From positions 1-38,839 of the IMG/VR virus record IMGVR_UViG_3300047491_000311: a DNA stretch of 38,839 bases; one strand, written 5' to 3'. Of this stretch, positions 25,180 through 32,025 are shown piece by piece; within the stretch, counting starts at the first letter, position 1, and each line of letters starts with the position of its first letter. Position numbers and translations under genes: made by a program. This stretch comes from a virus. The notes under the pieces are model-generated. The model did not search any database and had not been told where the DNA came from. It saw nothing but the letters and a program-made list of their open reading frames with translations.

Positions 25180-25881
25180 TTATAGGCTAACCTTTCCCGT
25201 CCACCTTCCAGACTTATCAACCCACATAGGGACAGTGATCGGCATACCCTTGATGATGACTCCACACCCAAGGATTGGCCTAGTCTGCTGAAGCCTATTA
25301 TAAGCAAATGCAAGCGACTTATTATCAATGAGGCAACCGACAGTCATACCGAAAATACGCACAGTAGGAGTCTCTAGGTATTCTATATTCAGCTTCCCGT
25401 GATGATGCCCCTGGACAATACATACGCCACCTTGCCTTGGCAAAGCGGTTCCGATGTTGATGCCAAATGAATGACGGAAACATACAGCAACGCCAGGCTT
25501 GATTTCCTCTATGATTTCCTCATGCCAAGCCCAACCTGGAACTCCATAAATTTCCTCCAGCCTCTTTATCATTTTCTCGGGGATACCATGAGTCAAAGCC
25601 TTACGGTACAACAGGCTACCGTGATTGCTCTCGCATAACCGCATCTTAGGGAATGCCTTATGCAGAGGCTTGATAAACCCTATGGCAGCATCCAATTCAT
25701 CGCCAGCAGACCTTAGTGAAGGGTTCGCTTCATGGTAGGACATGGCATGCTGGTCTGTCTCATCACCTACGCAAATAACTGATTCTGTCTTAAAATGCTC
25801 CCTTACCGTGCAAAGGAACGGGATAGCGTCCTGGTGATGGTATGGCGCATGGCAATCACTAATAATGAGTGTAGGCTTCAT
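25180..25881 (-). CDS. Calcineurin-like metallophosphoesterase
   Basis: 233 residues. The metal-binding motifs appear in order: SDCH (D9, H11), GDETD (D40, D43), SNHG (N86, H87, with Ser replacing the usual Gly), a later RHSFG and a C-terminal GHHHG. These define the calcineurin-like phosphoesterase fold. In phages such enzymes may act on nucleic acid ends or on cyclic nucleotides or other signals. With the RNA ligase gene nearby, RNA or DNA end processing is a reasonable but unproven role. It abuts the DUF3310 gene with no gap. Confidence 0.85.
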   Translation of the reverse strand: MKPTLIISDCHAPYHHQDAIPFLCTVREHFKTESVICVGDETDQHAMSYHEANPSLRSAGDELDAAIGFIKPLHKAFPKMRLCESNHGSLLYRKALTHGIPEKMIKRLEEIYGVPGWAWHEEIIEEIKPGVAVCFRHSFGINIGTALPRQGGVCIVQGHHHGKLNIEYLETPTVRIFGMTVGCLIDNKSLAFAYNRLQQTRPILGCGVIIKGMPITVPMWVDKSGRWTGKVSL

Positions 25882-26118
25882 TTAATCCTTTGTTAATGGC
25901 ATATCGCATAGAGTATCGTAAAGCCATTGGGTATACATAAGAGTCTTATGAGCCTCTATATGTTGGGCGTCTTTCTTGCCAATGCGCCAAAGATACTTCA
26001 TAGCCTGGCCTCTGCAATAATAGCAAAAACCTTCCTTGCCTAAAGCGGAACGGATCGCATCTATGCACTCGATATTACCATCATGGTAATAGCTAGGATT
26101 ATGCGTTTCTTCTATCAT
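25882..26118 (-). CDS. DUF3310 protein
   Basis: 78 residues with the DUF3310 signature: an N-terminal His/Tyr segment, IECIDAIRSALGKEGF, then YCRGQAMKYLWRIGKKD. The family is common in phage early regions and sometimes fused to nucleotide kinases; its role is uncertain. The ATG overlaps the upstream HTH gene stop (ATGA), so both are probably translated together. Confidence 0.85.
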   Translation of the reverse strand: MIEETHNPSYYHDGNIECIDAIRSALGKEGFCYYCRGQAMKYLWRIGKKDAQHIEAHKTLMYTQWLYDTLCDMPLTKD

Positions 26119-26294
26119 CGTATACCCATAATCCGCTTAAAATCATCTACACGCCACCTACCGTATCTCTCATGCTTCGTAAGACGGCTCCTTAGCGCAG
26201 ATTTAATCGTGCTTAGGCTGATATTGAAGTAGTTGGAAAGCTGCAATGGTGTCATATAGGTATTATCTAATGACTTTTCGTCTTTAATATCCAT
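26115..26294 (-). CDS. Small helix-turn-helix protein
   Basis: 59 residues. The core, TPLQLSNYFNISLSTIKSAL, reads as a helix-turn-helix, followed by a basic segment (RLTKHERYGRWRVDDF) typical of excisionase- or MerR-like DNA-binding domains. It overlaps both neighbours (11 bp with the VRR-NUC gene, 4 bp with DUF3310). No target is known. A small transcription or replication accessory factor is plausible. Confidence 0.6.
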   Translation of the reverse strand: MDIKDEKSLDNTYMTPLQLSNYFNISLSTIKSALRSRLTKHERYGRWRVDDFKRIMGIR

Positions 26295-26568
26295 AAGCGT
26301 GCGCTACCTCATAAATTGTCGATACAGCATCTTCAGGACTATAAACGACATGAATATCCCCTAGCCAATTCGCATGCCATACCCTTTGAACTGGAGTAAG
26401 AGCGCCACCTGGTGATTTGACCTCTAAGAGTATATTGAGCATCTTATAGCCAACGAGAAGGTCAGGGACGCCTTTGCCGACACTTGAAAGCACCTGGACA
26501 GAAGCCCCGGCCTTACGAAGCGCCTCAACTACTGCTGGCTGTATGGTATCAACCTTTGCTGCTCTCAT
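26284..26568 (-). CDS. VRR-NUC domain nuclease
   Basis: 94 residues, the size of stand-alone VRR-NUC proteins. Motifs: an N-terminal helix, GVPDLLVGY (catalytic Asp), ILLEVKSPGG (Glu-x-Lys), then LTPVQRVWHANW (Gln and Trp helix). These enzymes belong to the PD-(D/E)XK superfamily and cut branched DNA, possibly as Holliday-junction resolvases. It sits with SSB and the RNA ligase, so a recombination/replication role fits. It overlaps the RNA ligase gene by 20 bp. Confidence 0.88.
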   Translation of the reverse strand: MRAAKVDTIQPAVVEALRKAGASVQVLSSVGKGVPDLLVGYKMLNILLEVKSPGGALTPVQRVWHANWLGDIHVVYSPEDAVSTIYEVAHAYGY

Positions 26569-27145
26569 TTAATCCCTTCTGTTGGTATTTATGAATCTTA
26601 TCGTTCTCGCAAAGTCTCTTGAACTTCGCGCTTTTCATATTCTTAAATGTGATGACTACACCTTCTGGTTTCATAAACCCAGGGTATAGGGTAGATCCAG
26701 ACTTAATTAAAAGGTTAACTGTTGAATCAATAATTCCAGAGACAGGCTCACCAGTATATAATACTGGAACAACACAAACATCCTGTATCTGAATATCGCT
26801 TCGCCAGTATTCAAAACTTGCAAATCTACGGTCTGGTAGGTCATAATTCCTTTGGATCCCTTTCCCGTGGAATTCGCCATAGTGGTATCCTGGGCCTAGG
26901 CTCCTGAGATTTGCAGAACGCTCGTAAACCCATTCCCCAAACCCGAAATTATCCTTACCTTTGATCGGAGGGGTGCCGTCCTCATTCGTCAGCCAACGCT
27001 CCCGGCTGCCCGCCAGGACAGGCTTATCGGGAGTGTCAGGGACATAGATGATACCATTGGTGCCATCTATTTTTTCTGTGATCCAGCAGATTTCACTGGA
27101 CAACCGTTGTATGCTAGGCCACTTGGCGAATTCTGGGTATGACAT
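26549..27145 (-). CDS. RNA ligase family protein
   Basis: 198 residues. Nucleotidyltransferase motifs: KIDGTN (K25, the AMP-accepting lysine), GSRER (about 46-50), YGEFHGKG (about 89-96), EGVVI (161-165) and a lysine-rich motif V (KSAKFKR, about 171-177). This matches the RNA_ligase (PF09414) family. It joins RNA ends or may repair host-cleaved tRNA; the substrate is unknown. The ATG overlaps the SSB stop (TAATG). The phage also carries a tRNA gene and a metallophosphoesterase, so an RNA-repair set is possible. Confidence 0.85.
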   Translation of the reverse strand: MSYPEFAKWPSIQRLSSEICWITEKIDGTNGIIYVPDTPDKPVLAGSRERWLTNEDGTPPIKGKDNFGFGEWVYERSANLRSLGPGYHYGEFHGKGIQRNYDLPDRRFASFEYWRSDIQIQDVCVVPVLYTGEPVSGIIDSTVNLLIKSGSTLYPGFMKPEGVVITFKNMKSAKFKRLCENDKIHKYQQKGLNESSKG

Positions 27146-27549
27146 TAGAAGGGAGGTTCCTCATTGTTGATGGTTGGTGCAACATCAGTTGGCTTGCGTA
27201 TATCAGCAGGCTTGCTTTCCACTGGTGCCGATTCCTGCTTCTCCATGCCTAGTAGCTGGACATTATCAGCGTCCAAGTTAAGGGACTGACCCTCAGTACC
27301 GTCCTTCTTCTTATATACAGACATATGCGGCTGTCCACGAACACTCACAGCACAACCCTTCTTGAGATACTGAGTGAAATTATCACTCTTAACCCAATAA
27401 TTGACATTCCACCAAGTGGTGGTTTCAATCTCCTTCCGCTTACGGCTAACCGCAACTGCGAAAGAGATAACATAGCGTTCACCAAATTGCTTTGAATCGG
27501 CGTTACGACCTAGATGGCCGGTAATAGTGGCATAAGCGTCATTCATCAT
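27145..27549 (-). CDS. Single-stranded DNA-binding protein
   Basis: 134 residues. An OB-fold like bacterial SSB covers residues 1-105 (ATITGHLGRNAD, then TTWWNVNYWVKSDNF, KKGCAVSVRGQ and SLNLDADNVQLLG), followed by a flexible Pro/Ala tail ending EEPPF, a variant of the DDIPF protein-interaction tip. AAGGAG six bases upstream supports the start; the second ATG at 27546 is possible. It is probably needed for replication and recombination with the RecE-like exonuclease. Confidence 0.95.
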   Translation of the reverse strand: MMNDAYATITGHLGRNADSKQFGERYVISFAVAVSRKRKEIETTTWWNVNYWVKSDNFTQYLKKGCAVSVRGQPHMSVYKKKDGTEGQSLNLDADNVQLLGMEKQESAPVESKPADIRKPTDVAPTINNEEPPF

Positions 27550-27579
27550 GGTATACTCCTTTAAGTATTGTTATAGTGG

Positions 27580-27993
27580 TTAGGTTGCTGTGGAGCGGTC
27601 CAATTGGCTGTTTGGCGCAACCACATCACCGTCCGTGAACTCACGGTACAGAATAGTGCCGTCGTATGGGTTAATGAGATTTAGCAGATACCGGCGCTCT
27701 AAGCAGCTACATGGCGATTCTTCCCCGAACGCCTTAGCCCTATTGCAATCACACTCCATGTTGCCTTCTTCCCAATACCAAATATGTGGTCCGTCATATC
27801 CATTAAAAATTGGCGCATCGACCTCCCGTTCAGTGATAGCACCATCACTGATACGCTTCAACCGCTCAACAACCACGACATAACAATCTATATCCCCGTG
27901 TGGGGAGCCATGCTGGTTGCTCGACAGATAAAAAAGGCAGCGCCCAACAAGGCGCGACAACCTAGCGTGGCAATGGTTGTTTTCGTTGATCAT
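27580..27993 (-). CDS. Unknown phage early protein with Cys cluster
   Basis: 137 residues. The ATG at 27993 is chosen because it overlaps the preceding stop (ATGA); the frame is open further upstream to 28068, but that would overlap the preceding gene by 79 bp. There is a Cys-rich stretch (MECDCNRAKAF, then CSCLERRYLL) that could bind metal, and an aromatic segment GPHIWYWEEGN. Function unknown. Confidence 0.6.
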   Translation of the reverse strand: MINENNHCHARLSRLVGRCLFYLSSNQHGSPHGDIDCYVVVVERLKRISDGAITEREVDAPIFNGYDGPHIWYWEEGNMECDCNRAKAFGEESPCSCLERRYLLNLINPYDGTILYREFTDGDVVAPNSQLDRSTAT

Positions 27994-28298
27994 GGTTTTG
28001 CTCCCGACGGCTGCGCTTTGGCGTTTGGCGGATATGTGTTCACAATGGATACGGAAATATCGCGGCATTGATGGATTATTGATCCTTCAAGGTCAAGGTA
28101 GAACTTGCCGCCAACATACGATACACCGCAAATCACGGCAGATTTCCACGGTCTAGGCTTATCCCCGCACCATCCGTCAGGCGTATAGACCATCATACCA
28201 ACACGCAGATGGTTGCCGTTGCAGTCTATTGCACTGTTTTGCATGTTCATTAGGTATGTAGGCACAGATGGCTCCATGAAGTCTAGGTGGCTAATCAT
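27990..28298 (-). CDS. Unknown phage early protein
   Basis: About 102 residues from ATG 28298; a longer frame to 28445 would run back through the previous gene and the junction repeat, so it is disfavoured. A beta-rich core (VGMMVYTPDGWCGDKP, then KFYLDLEGSIIHQC) resembles small SH3-like or RNA-binding domains. The start is uncertain because no good ribosome site is seen. A near-palindrome CTATTTTCTAGAATATAG lies just upstream (28306-28323). Confidence 0.45.
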   Translation of the reverse strand: MISHLDFMEPSVPTYLMNMQNSAIDCNGNHLRVGMMVYTPDGWCGDKPRPWKSAVICGVSYVGGKFYLDLEGSIIHQCRDISVSIVNTYPPNAKAQPSGAKP

Positions 28299-28305
28299 AA
28301 GCGTT

Positions 28306-28323
28306 CTATTTTCTAGAATATAG
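28306..28323. promoter_or_regulatory. 18-bp imperfect palindrome before the 28298 gene
   Basis: CTATTTTCTAGAATATAG pairs at 8 of 9 positions around TCTAGA. It lies in the gap behind a truncated gene head (28387-28313) and before the ATG at 28298. It could be an operator for a minus-strand promoter, but no strong -35/-10 pair is clear. Confidence 0.3.
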
Positions 28324-28387
28324 AATAGCAAATCGCAAAACAAGGTGACGCAGTGGATCCAACTGTCTTGTGGTTTTCGTCGCTCAT
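28313..28387 (-). pseudogene. Truncated gene head (24 codons) at a junction repeat
   Basis: Directly behind the stop of the 28384-28767 gene, ATG 28387 opens a 24-residue frame starting MSDENHKTVG. This resembles the first codons of that gene (MSDETDKTAAPV). The DNA around it (28367-28404) matches 28747-28784 at 35 of 38 positions. It ends at TAG within the palindrome region. It is best read as the relic 5' end of a lost paralogue. Confidence 0.5.
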
Positions 28388-28784
28388 GTGGTTTTCTTGT
28401 CGGCTGCCAGGTTATCACTGGCGTTTGGCAGCAGGCGCAGCGCACGGTATAGCCGCGACATATGCGCCTCTTTGCTTTCGTAGTCGGTGGCGCGGCAACA
28501 CTGATCTGCGACCTCTATAACATCAAGCATGGCAGGAAGGGCATTTATCACGGAAACAATCAAACGGGCCTCTGGCTTGTCTGCCCAAAATACAGACCCT
28601 ATTGAAGTTTTTGCGTTGGCGTCAACCTCTATCCCGTCTAAATAATCAGAGGTTCTCCATTCATTTAATATCCACGGGGCTGAATATGTTGATCCCTTCA
28701 GCAATTCCCGAAGATGCCCAACAAGTTGATGCACCGGAGCCGCCGTCTTGTCGGTTTCGTCGCTCATGTGGTTTCCTTGTCGGC
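28367..28784 (-). repeat. Pair of 38-bp junction repeats flanking one gene
   Basis: 28367-28404 and 28747-28784 differ at only 3 of 38 bases. Each copy spans the end of one gene (coding a tail like ADK-x-TT), the stop/start overlap and the first codons of the next (MSDE). The copies flank the gene at 28384-28767 in direct orientation, so recombination between them would delete or duplicate that gene. Confidence 0.7.
28384..28767 (-). CDS. Phage accessory protein, Ea22-like pattern
   Basis: 127 residues. The middle, EARLIVSVINALPAMLDVIEVADQCC, resembles the A-L-P-x-L-L segment of widespread phage accessory proteins of Ea22-like type. The ATG overlaps the upstream stop (ATGA). Both ends are built from junction-repeat sequence. 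Its head MSDETDKTAAPV recurs truncated at three other places. Its tail LPNASDNLAADKKTT resembles that of the 30596-31165 gene. Function unknown. Confidence 0.6.
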   Translation of the reverse strand: MSDETDKTAAPVHQLVGHLRELLKGSTYSAPWILNEWRTSDYLDGIEVDANAKTSIGSVFWADKPEARLIVSVINALPAMLDVIEVADQCCRATDYESKEAHMSRLYRALRLLPNASDNLAADKKTT

Positions 28785-29162
28785 GTTCATGTCAACATTG
28801 GTACTTGCGCCACTAGATGCAGGCCAAGCATCATGCAAACGGAAAGCGTTGCCCTTAGTGCCATCTGGACGCCTTACTTCCCCAACTACCTTAAGCGATA
28901 TTGAGGCACCAACCCAGGTCTTATCAATATTTTTCACCTCGCCAATCTTCTTCGCAATCGCACGCCCAACATTCTTGTTCAACACATACCCCTTAGCGAC
29001 TCCTTTAAAGAAGATTACAGCCTTTTTAACCTTCTCTTTCTTGCCAATGGTAGGCACTTCCTGCATCTCAATACGCTCAATCTCGACTGCTGGCAGGATC
29101 GTGTCCACCTTGAAATCATCACTAGCCAAAAATTGGCTAGTTGATATGTCGGAAAGGTTCAT
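28764..29162 (-). CDS. Conserved phage protein paired with the exonuclease
   Basis: 132 residues. The sequence order (LSDISTSQFLASDDF, a VEIERIEMQEV strand, KKAVIFFKGVAKGYVLNKNVGRAIAKKIG, then a W-x-G-x-x-I/V strand) matches a common phage protein often found beside recombination nucleases. It overlaps the exonuclease gene by ATGA on one side and the next gene by ATGA on the other. A DNA-binding or recombination-accessory role is likely but unproven. No RecT/Beta annealase is otherwise seen. Confidence 0.65.
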   Translation of the reverse strand: MNLSDISTSQFLASDDFKVDTILPAVEIERIEMQEVPTIGKKEKVKKAVIFFKGVAKGYVLNKNVGRAIAKKIGEVKNIDKTWVGASISLKVVGEVRRPDGTKGNAFRLHDAWPASSGASTNVDMNADKETT

Positions 29163-29899
29163 AGGTCAATACCTCCTTCGTCATTGATGGAAGCACCTTC
29201 TGATGCCCACTCTGGCACGCAAAGGTCTTGCACTCCATAGGTTGCTGGGGAATTTTCTTCCAAGATATTCAAAGCATTAGTGTATAATTTTTCACCAAGA
29301 GACACCCATTCTTCGTCTAGGAAGTAGAAACCAGATGAATATGGTGCCACCTTCTCAACTGCAAGGATAGCAGCCCCTTTGAGTGGTAGGTTATTACATA
29401 GTATCCCATTTAAATACCATGCAATTTGCCCATGATACTTATATTTTAAAATCTCATTAGAAAAACTACCAGGCGAGGCGTTTTGAGTAGACTTTAGGTC
29501 TACCAGCCAATCATTATCGTAAATTCCGTCAACAAGTGCCTTGCACCGATGCTTACCGATATTCCATGTGAAAGCACACTCTTGGTGCGAAATCAAATCC
29601 CTATGCAACCCCTTAGCCGCTTCCGCCATTGCCATTATATCAGCCTTTTCTACTTCTGTAATCGCACCGGCCTTTGTGGTGGTCTTACCGCCAACCACTT
29701 CCCACTCACTGATAAAAAGCTCTGGCTGCAACACAGCATGGTGGAAGGCACGACCAAACTTGTATGCTGGCTTATCTCCACCAGTAGAAGGTGCATTGAT
29801 ATGGGCTGCTGTTTTGCCCAGTCCTCGCTTGAGCTTGGACCAATTGATTCCAGGTAGATTGTCGTAATCTTCCCTGCTGATGTTGTTGAAGATTGTCAT
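29159..29899 (-). CDS. RecE-like PD-(D/E)XK exonuclease
   Basis: 246 residues. Motifs: FGRAFHHAVLQPE (about 48-60, with the conserved His), a Glu near 107 (SHQECAF), VDGIYD (D124), VDLKST (D134, K136) and QIAWY (Q158, Y162). This is the catalytic pattern of the RecE/exonuclease VIII C-terminal domain (PDDEXK_12/DUF3799). It would digest the 5' strand of duplex ends to allow recombination with the help of SSB. It is the nuclease domain alone, unlike the much longer E. coli RecE. Confidence 0.88.
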   Translation of the reverse strand: MTIFNNISREDYDNLPGINWSKLKRGLGKTAAHINAPSTGGDKPAYKFGRAFHHAVLQPELFISEWEVVGGKTTTKAGAITEVEKADIMAMAEAAKGLHRDLISHQECAFTWNIGKHRCKALVDGIYDNDWLVDLKSTQNASPGSFSNEILKYKYHGQIAWYLNGILCNNLPLKGAAILAVEKVAPYSSGFYFLDEEWVSLGEKLYTNALNILEENSPATYGVQDLCVPEWASEGASINDEGGIDL

Positions 29900-29948
29900 A
29901 TGTGTGGGTGTAGGTTAATGGTGGTGTGGTTGGTGAAAATCTTAAAAC

Positions 29949-30161
29949 CTATCCATGCGTTTCCTGTGTGTCACTCAGTACGCCTAATGCTCTATTAAGG
30001 ACAGTCCTAGCAATCTCAATCTGGTCATGGCTCTTTTTCGCTATGATCGCTCGGAAAACATCGTCTGGATTTGAGTTTTTATCCATGCCTAAAGTCTCAG
30101 CGGCAAGAGAGGCTAAATGTAAGTAGCATGTCGTTCTGGTGAATGGTTCGTTTGTAGGCAT
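29949..30161 (-). CDS. Unknown small helical protein
   Basis: 70 residues, helical (around TCYLHLASLAAETLG, then DQIEIARTVLNRAL). The start at ATG 30161 has only a weak ribosome site. It has no recognised motif and lies between the RecE-like gene and the 30182 gene. Confidence 0.5.
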   Translation of the reverse strand: MPTNEPFTRTTCYLHLASLAAETLGMDKNSNPDDVFRAIIAKKSHDQIEIARTVLNRALGVLSDTQETHG

Positions 30162-30181
30162 TCGTGTAGGTATTCTGGTGG

Positions 30182-30520
30182 TTAGGCCGATGGGGAGCCG
30201 TCTAAGACATTGTTAGATTCCTCTACCCATGCCAGCGTATCCAATTGAAGGATTGGGTCATCAACCGTATGCCCGTATTCGGCAATCCAGCATTCAGTCA
30301 ATTCGCTCATAACATAATCGCCGCCCTTATATCCGGTAAATGTTGCACCAAGCGCAGACTTAGCATGCTCAAGCATGTCCCCGATTCGCGCATACTCTTT
30401 AGGCTCAAATGCAAGTTGGTCGTAATATCCACGATATGACATTGGCTTACCAAATCCGTTTTTCACAACGGCATCAGATGGCAGATTGGAAAGCAATTCG
30501 ATTAAAGGCTTTAGTTCCAT
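30182..30520 (-). CDS. Conserved phage accessory protein
   Basis: 112 residues with a strongly patterned sequence: IELLSNLPSDAVVKNGFGKPMSYRGYY, LAFEP, MLEHAKSALGATFTGYKGGDYVM, then CWIAEYG. I recognise this as a widespread phage family without known function. CGGAGAAAGA before the ATG gives a ribosome site. It overlaps the relic frame at 30474-30599. Confidence 0.7.
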   Translation of the reverse strand: MELKPLIELLSNLPSDAVVKNGFGKPMSYRGYYDQLAFEPKEYARIGDMLEHAKSALGATFTGYKGGDYVMSELTECWIAEYGHTVDDPILQLDTLAWVEESNNVLDGSPSA

Positions 30521-30599
30521 TATTTCTTTCTCCGGTAAAGGTTATAAATCTAACAAGGATTTGCACCGGAGCCGATGCCGCGATGGTTTCGTTATTCAC
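30474..30599 (-). pseudogene. Truncated gene head (41 codons) in repeat R2
   Basis: GTG 30599 overlaps the stop of the 30596-31165 gene (GTGA), with AAGGAG upstream. The frame begins MNNETIAASAPV, resembles the head of the 28384-28767 gene, then loses similarity and runs into the 30520 gene. It is probably a relic, though translation is possible given the strong ribosome site. Confidence 0.45.
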
Positions 30600-31165
30600 T
30601 TGGAATCTCCTTGGGTATCGGCACAGTGATCACTGGCGTTTGGCAGACATGCCGTCCGTATATGGGCGATGAACGCAGACCATACATGGTTCCAGAACCA
30701 ATCAGCGCAGTCCTTCTGCTTGTACCGGATATGCTCATATGGGCAGTCCAGACCCGTTATCTTAGCGATATCATCGGCTGACTCGGCTGCCTCTACCTGA
30801 TCCAACAGATCGCGGGATTCTTCCCGGTTACAAAACCCATCGCGTCGATAGTCGATGATTAACCGCCGCAACTCGGCCTTGGTTGCATCCTCGTCGTATT
30901 CCTCCAGTGCGCGGCGATCGAATAACTTCTTCATGGTATAGGGACGATCCAGCCCGACCAGGAACAGATGTAGCGATTCCGGCCCTCGGCTGTTCCACCA
31001 ATAGCAGCCGTTCAACTCGGCATGCCATGCGCAGGACACCGCGACATAGCCGGTTGATGGTTGTAGTGTGATGATGGCCTCGCGTCCAATCCTGTATACC
31101 TCCAGACCGGTCATCAACTCGACGGTGTAGCGTTTTGTGTCGGGAAGTACGGCAGATTTAGGCAT
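30596..31165 (-). CDS. Unknown early protein between direct repeats
   Basis: 189 residues, mixed alpha/beta. The N-terminal half contains a W/C-rich segment (CAWHAELNGCYWWNSRGPESLHLFLVGLDRPYT) and the C-terminal half is helical and acidic, with a tail LPNASDHCADTQGDSK resembling that of the 28384-28767 gene. GAAGGATAAAC before the ATG is a reasonable ribosome site. No function is recognised. Its position between R1 and R2 suggests cassette-type exchange. Confidence 0.6.
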   Translation of the reverse strand: MPKSAVLPDTKRYTVELMTGLEVYRIGREAIITLQPSTGYVAVSCAWHAELNGCYWWNSRGPESLHLFLVGLDRPYTMKKLFDRRALEEYDEDATKAELRRLIIDYRRDGFCNREESRDLLDQVEAAESADDIAKITGLDCPYEHIRYKQKDCADWFWNHVWSAFIAHIRTACLPNASDHCADTQGDSK

Positions 31166-31204
31166 TGTTTATCCTTCGTGTTTTTCGGTCTGGCTAACAA
31201 TGAT

Positions 31205-31243
31205 TTACACCGGAGCCGATGCTGCGACGGTTTCTTTATTCAC
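31205..31243 (-). pseudogene. Truncated gene head (12 codons) in repeat R1
   Basis: A near-perfect ribosome site (AAGGAGG, six bases) precedes GTG 31243, which opens only MNKETVAASAPV before TAA. It matches the heads at 30599 and 28767. Just upstream is a piece resembling a gene tail (GCAGATACCAAGGAGG). It looks like a scar left when the gene between two junctions was lost. A short leader peptide is the alternative. Confidence 0.5.
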
Positions 31244-31273
31244 TTGGAACCTCCTTGGTATCTGCCAGGTGAT

Positions 31274-31510
31274 TTATACTATCTGATTCGCAATAAACAA
31301 AACCCTCGCCTTACGACCGCTTTTTGTCAACCTGTATTGCGTAGACTCAATGATCTTACCTTCTTCGATTAATTCCAATATCCTTGGCCGTACCGTATTC
31401 CCCGATATGCCAGTATGTATTTCTATTTCTTCCCTAGTTAACCCAGTCTCTTTATGTATGTTCATTTCTTGCATAATAGCCTGTCCAGCGTATTGAGAAA
31501 TTAGCTTCAT
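31274..31510 (-). CDS. Winged-helix transcription regulator
   Basis: 78 residues with a clear winged-helix pattern: helix, TREEIEIHTGISGNTVRPRILELIEEGKI (recognition helix), then a wing (ESTQYRLTKSGRKA). It resembles MarR/ArsR-like or phage-encoded winged helices. AGGGAACCC before the ATG provides the ribosome site. It could govern the early promoters, but its target is unknown. Confidence 0.75.
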   Translation of the reverse strand: MKLISQYAGQAIMQEMNIHKETGLTREEIEIHTGISGNTVRPRILELIEEGKIIESTQYRLTKSGRKARVLFIANQIV

Positions 31511-31524
31511 GGGTTCCCTTTGAT

Positions 31525-31794
31525 TTAGATAAAATCACTCTGGCGCAATCCTCTTGCACCTAAAGGATTTTTGTTTAATGTTTCTTCATCCACCAAATCT
31601 GAAATAACATCATCCATTGCTGACTCTACATATTCTTCTCTATCCGCTTCGTAGAAAGCGACTAATTCCTGGTCTTTATCTTCCTCTGCCGCCCTCATAG
31701 CTGCATACTTCTCCGGATACTCCATCTTCCATTCATCCATAAGCATACGCTTCGCCTCGCGCTCTAGCTTGGCAAAATCTAGGTTTACTCTCAT
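31525..31794 (-). CDS. Acidic helical protein, unknown
   Basis: 89 residues, very rich in Glu, Asp, Lys and Met. It contains AKRMLMDEWKMEYPEKYAAMRAAEEDKDQELVAF trimmed here to MLMDEWKMEYPEKYAAM. It is fully helical in appearance, with no motif of known function. Confidence 0.5.
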   Translation of the reverse strand: MRVNLDFAKLEREAKRMLMDEWKMEYPEKYAAMRAAEEDKDQELVAFYEADREEYVESAMDDVISDLVDEETLNKNPLGARGLRQSDFI

Positions 31795-31830
31795 ATGTGT
31801 CCTGGTATTTTAAAAATGTTCCATCTTTTA

Positions 31831-32025
31831 CTAGAGGAAACCGCAACTTTGATTGTCCTGTGTGTCACACAAAGATTGCAGAATAAGCAATCGCTGGATT
31901 TCTCCAGTAAAGGATAACGCTTTCTCTAGGGTGTTTGTAGACCCATCATAATTAGAGCATTCTTTCTCTAATATGAGTATGTCTTCCATCACCTTTCGCA
32001 TATTATAGCTAAACCGTGGGTGCAT
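31831..32025 (-). CDS. Unknown small protein
   Basis: 64 residues, helical, beginning MHPRFSYNMRKVMED. The ATG overlaps the preceding gene by 17 bp. The C-terminal LCDTQDNQSCGF end has a short stretch like the ALGVLSDTQETHG end of the 29949 gene. No function assigned. Confidence 0.45.
   Translation of the reverse strand: MHPRFSYNMRKVMEDILILEKECSNYDGSTNTLEKALSFTGEIQRLLILQSLCDTQDNQSCGFL

Larger units (their letters stand above)
30550..31266 (-). repeat. Direct repeats R2 (30550-30621) and R1 (31194-31266)
   Basis: Two about 72-bp segments share most bases. Each has, on the minus strand, the tail of a gene (GATACC...), AAGGAG, AAGTGAATAA and a head of the type MN(K/N)ET(V/I)AASAPV. R2 overlaps the end of the 30596-31165 gene, while R1 lies in the gap upstream of it, so one gene is bracketed by direct repeats. 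Confidence 0.7.

Noticed and set aside
25116-25328. Minus-strand frame overlapping the phosphoesterase end
   Set aside because: It overlaps a well-supported gene in another frame and shows no motif. Only short frames remain in the gap at 25069-25179.
29487-29503. GTAGAC-TTTAG-GTCTAC as another operator
   Set aside because: It encodes the conserved VDLKST nuclease motif and its half-site spacing differs from the phage palindrome, so chance plus coding constraint explains it.
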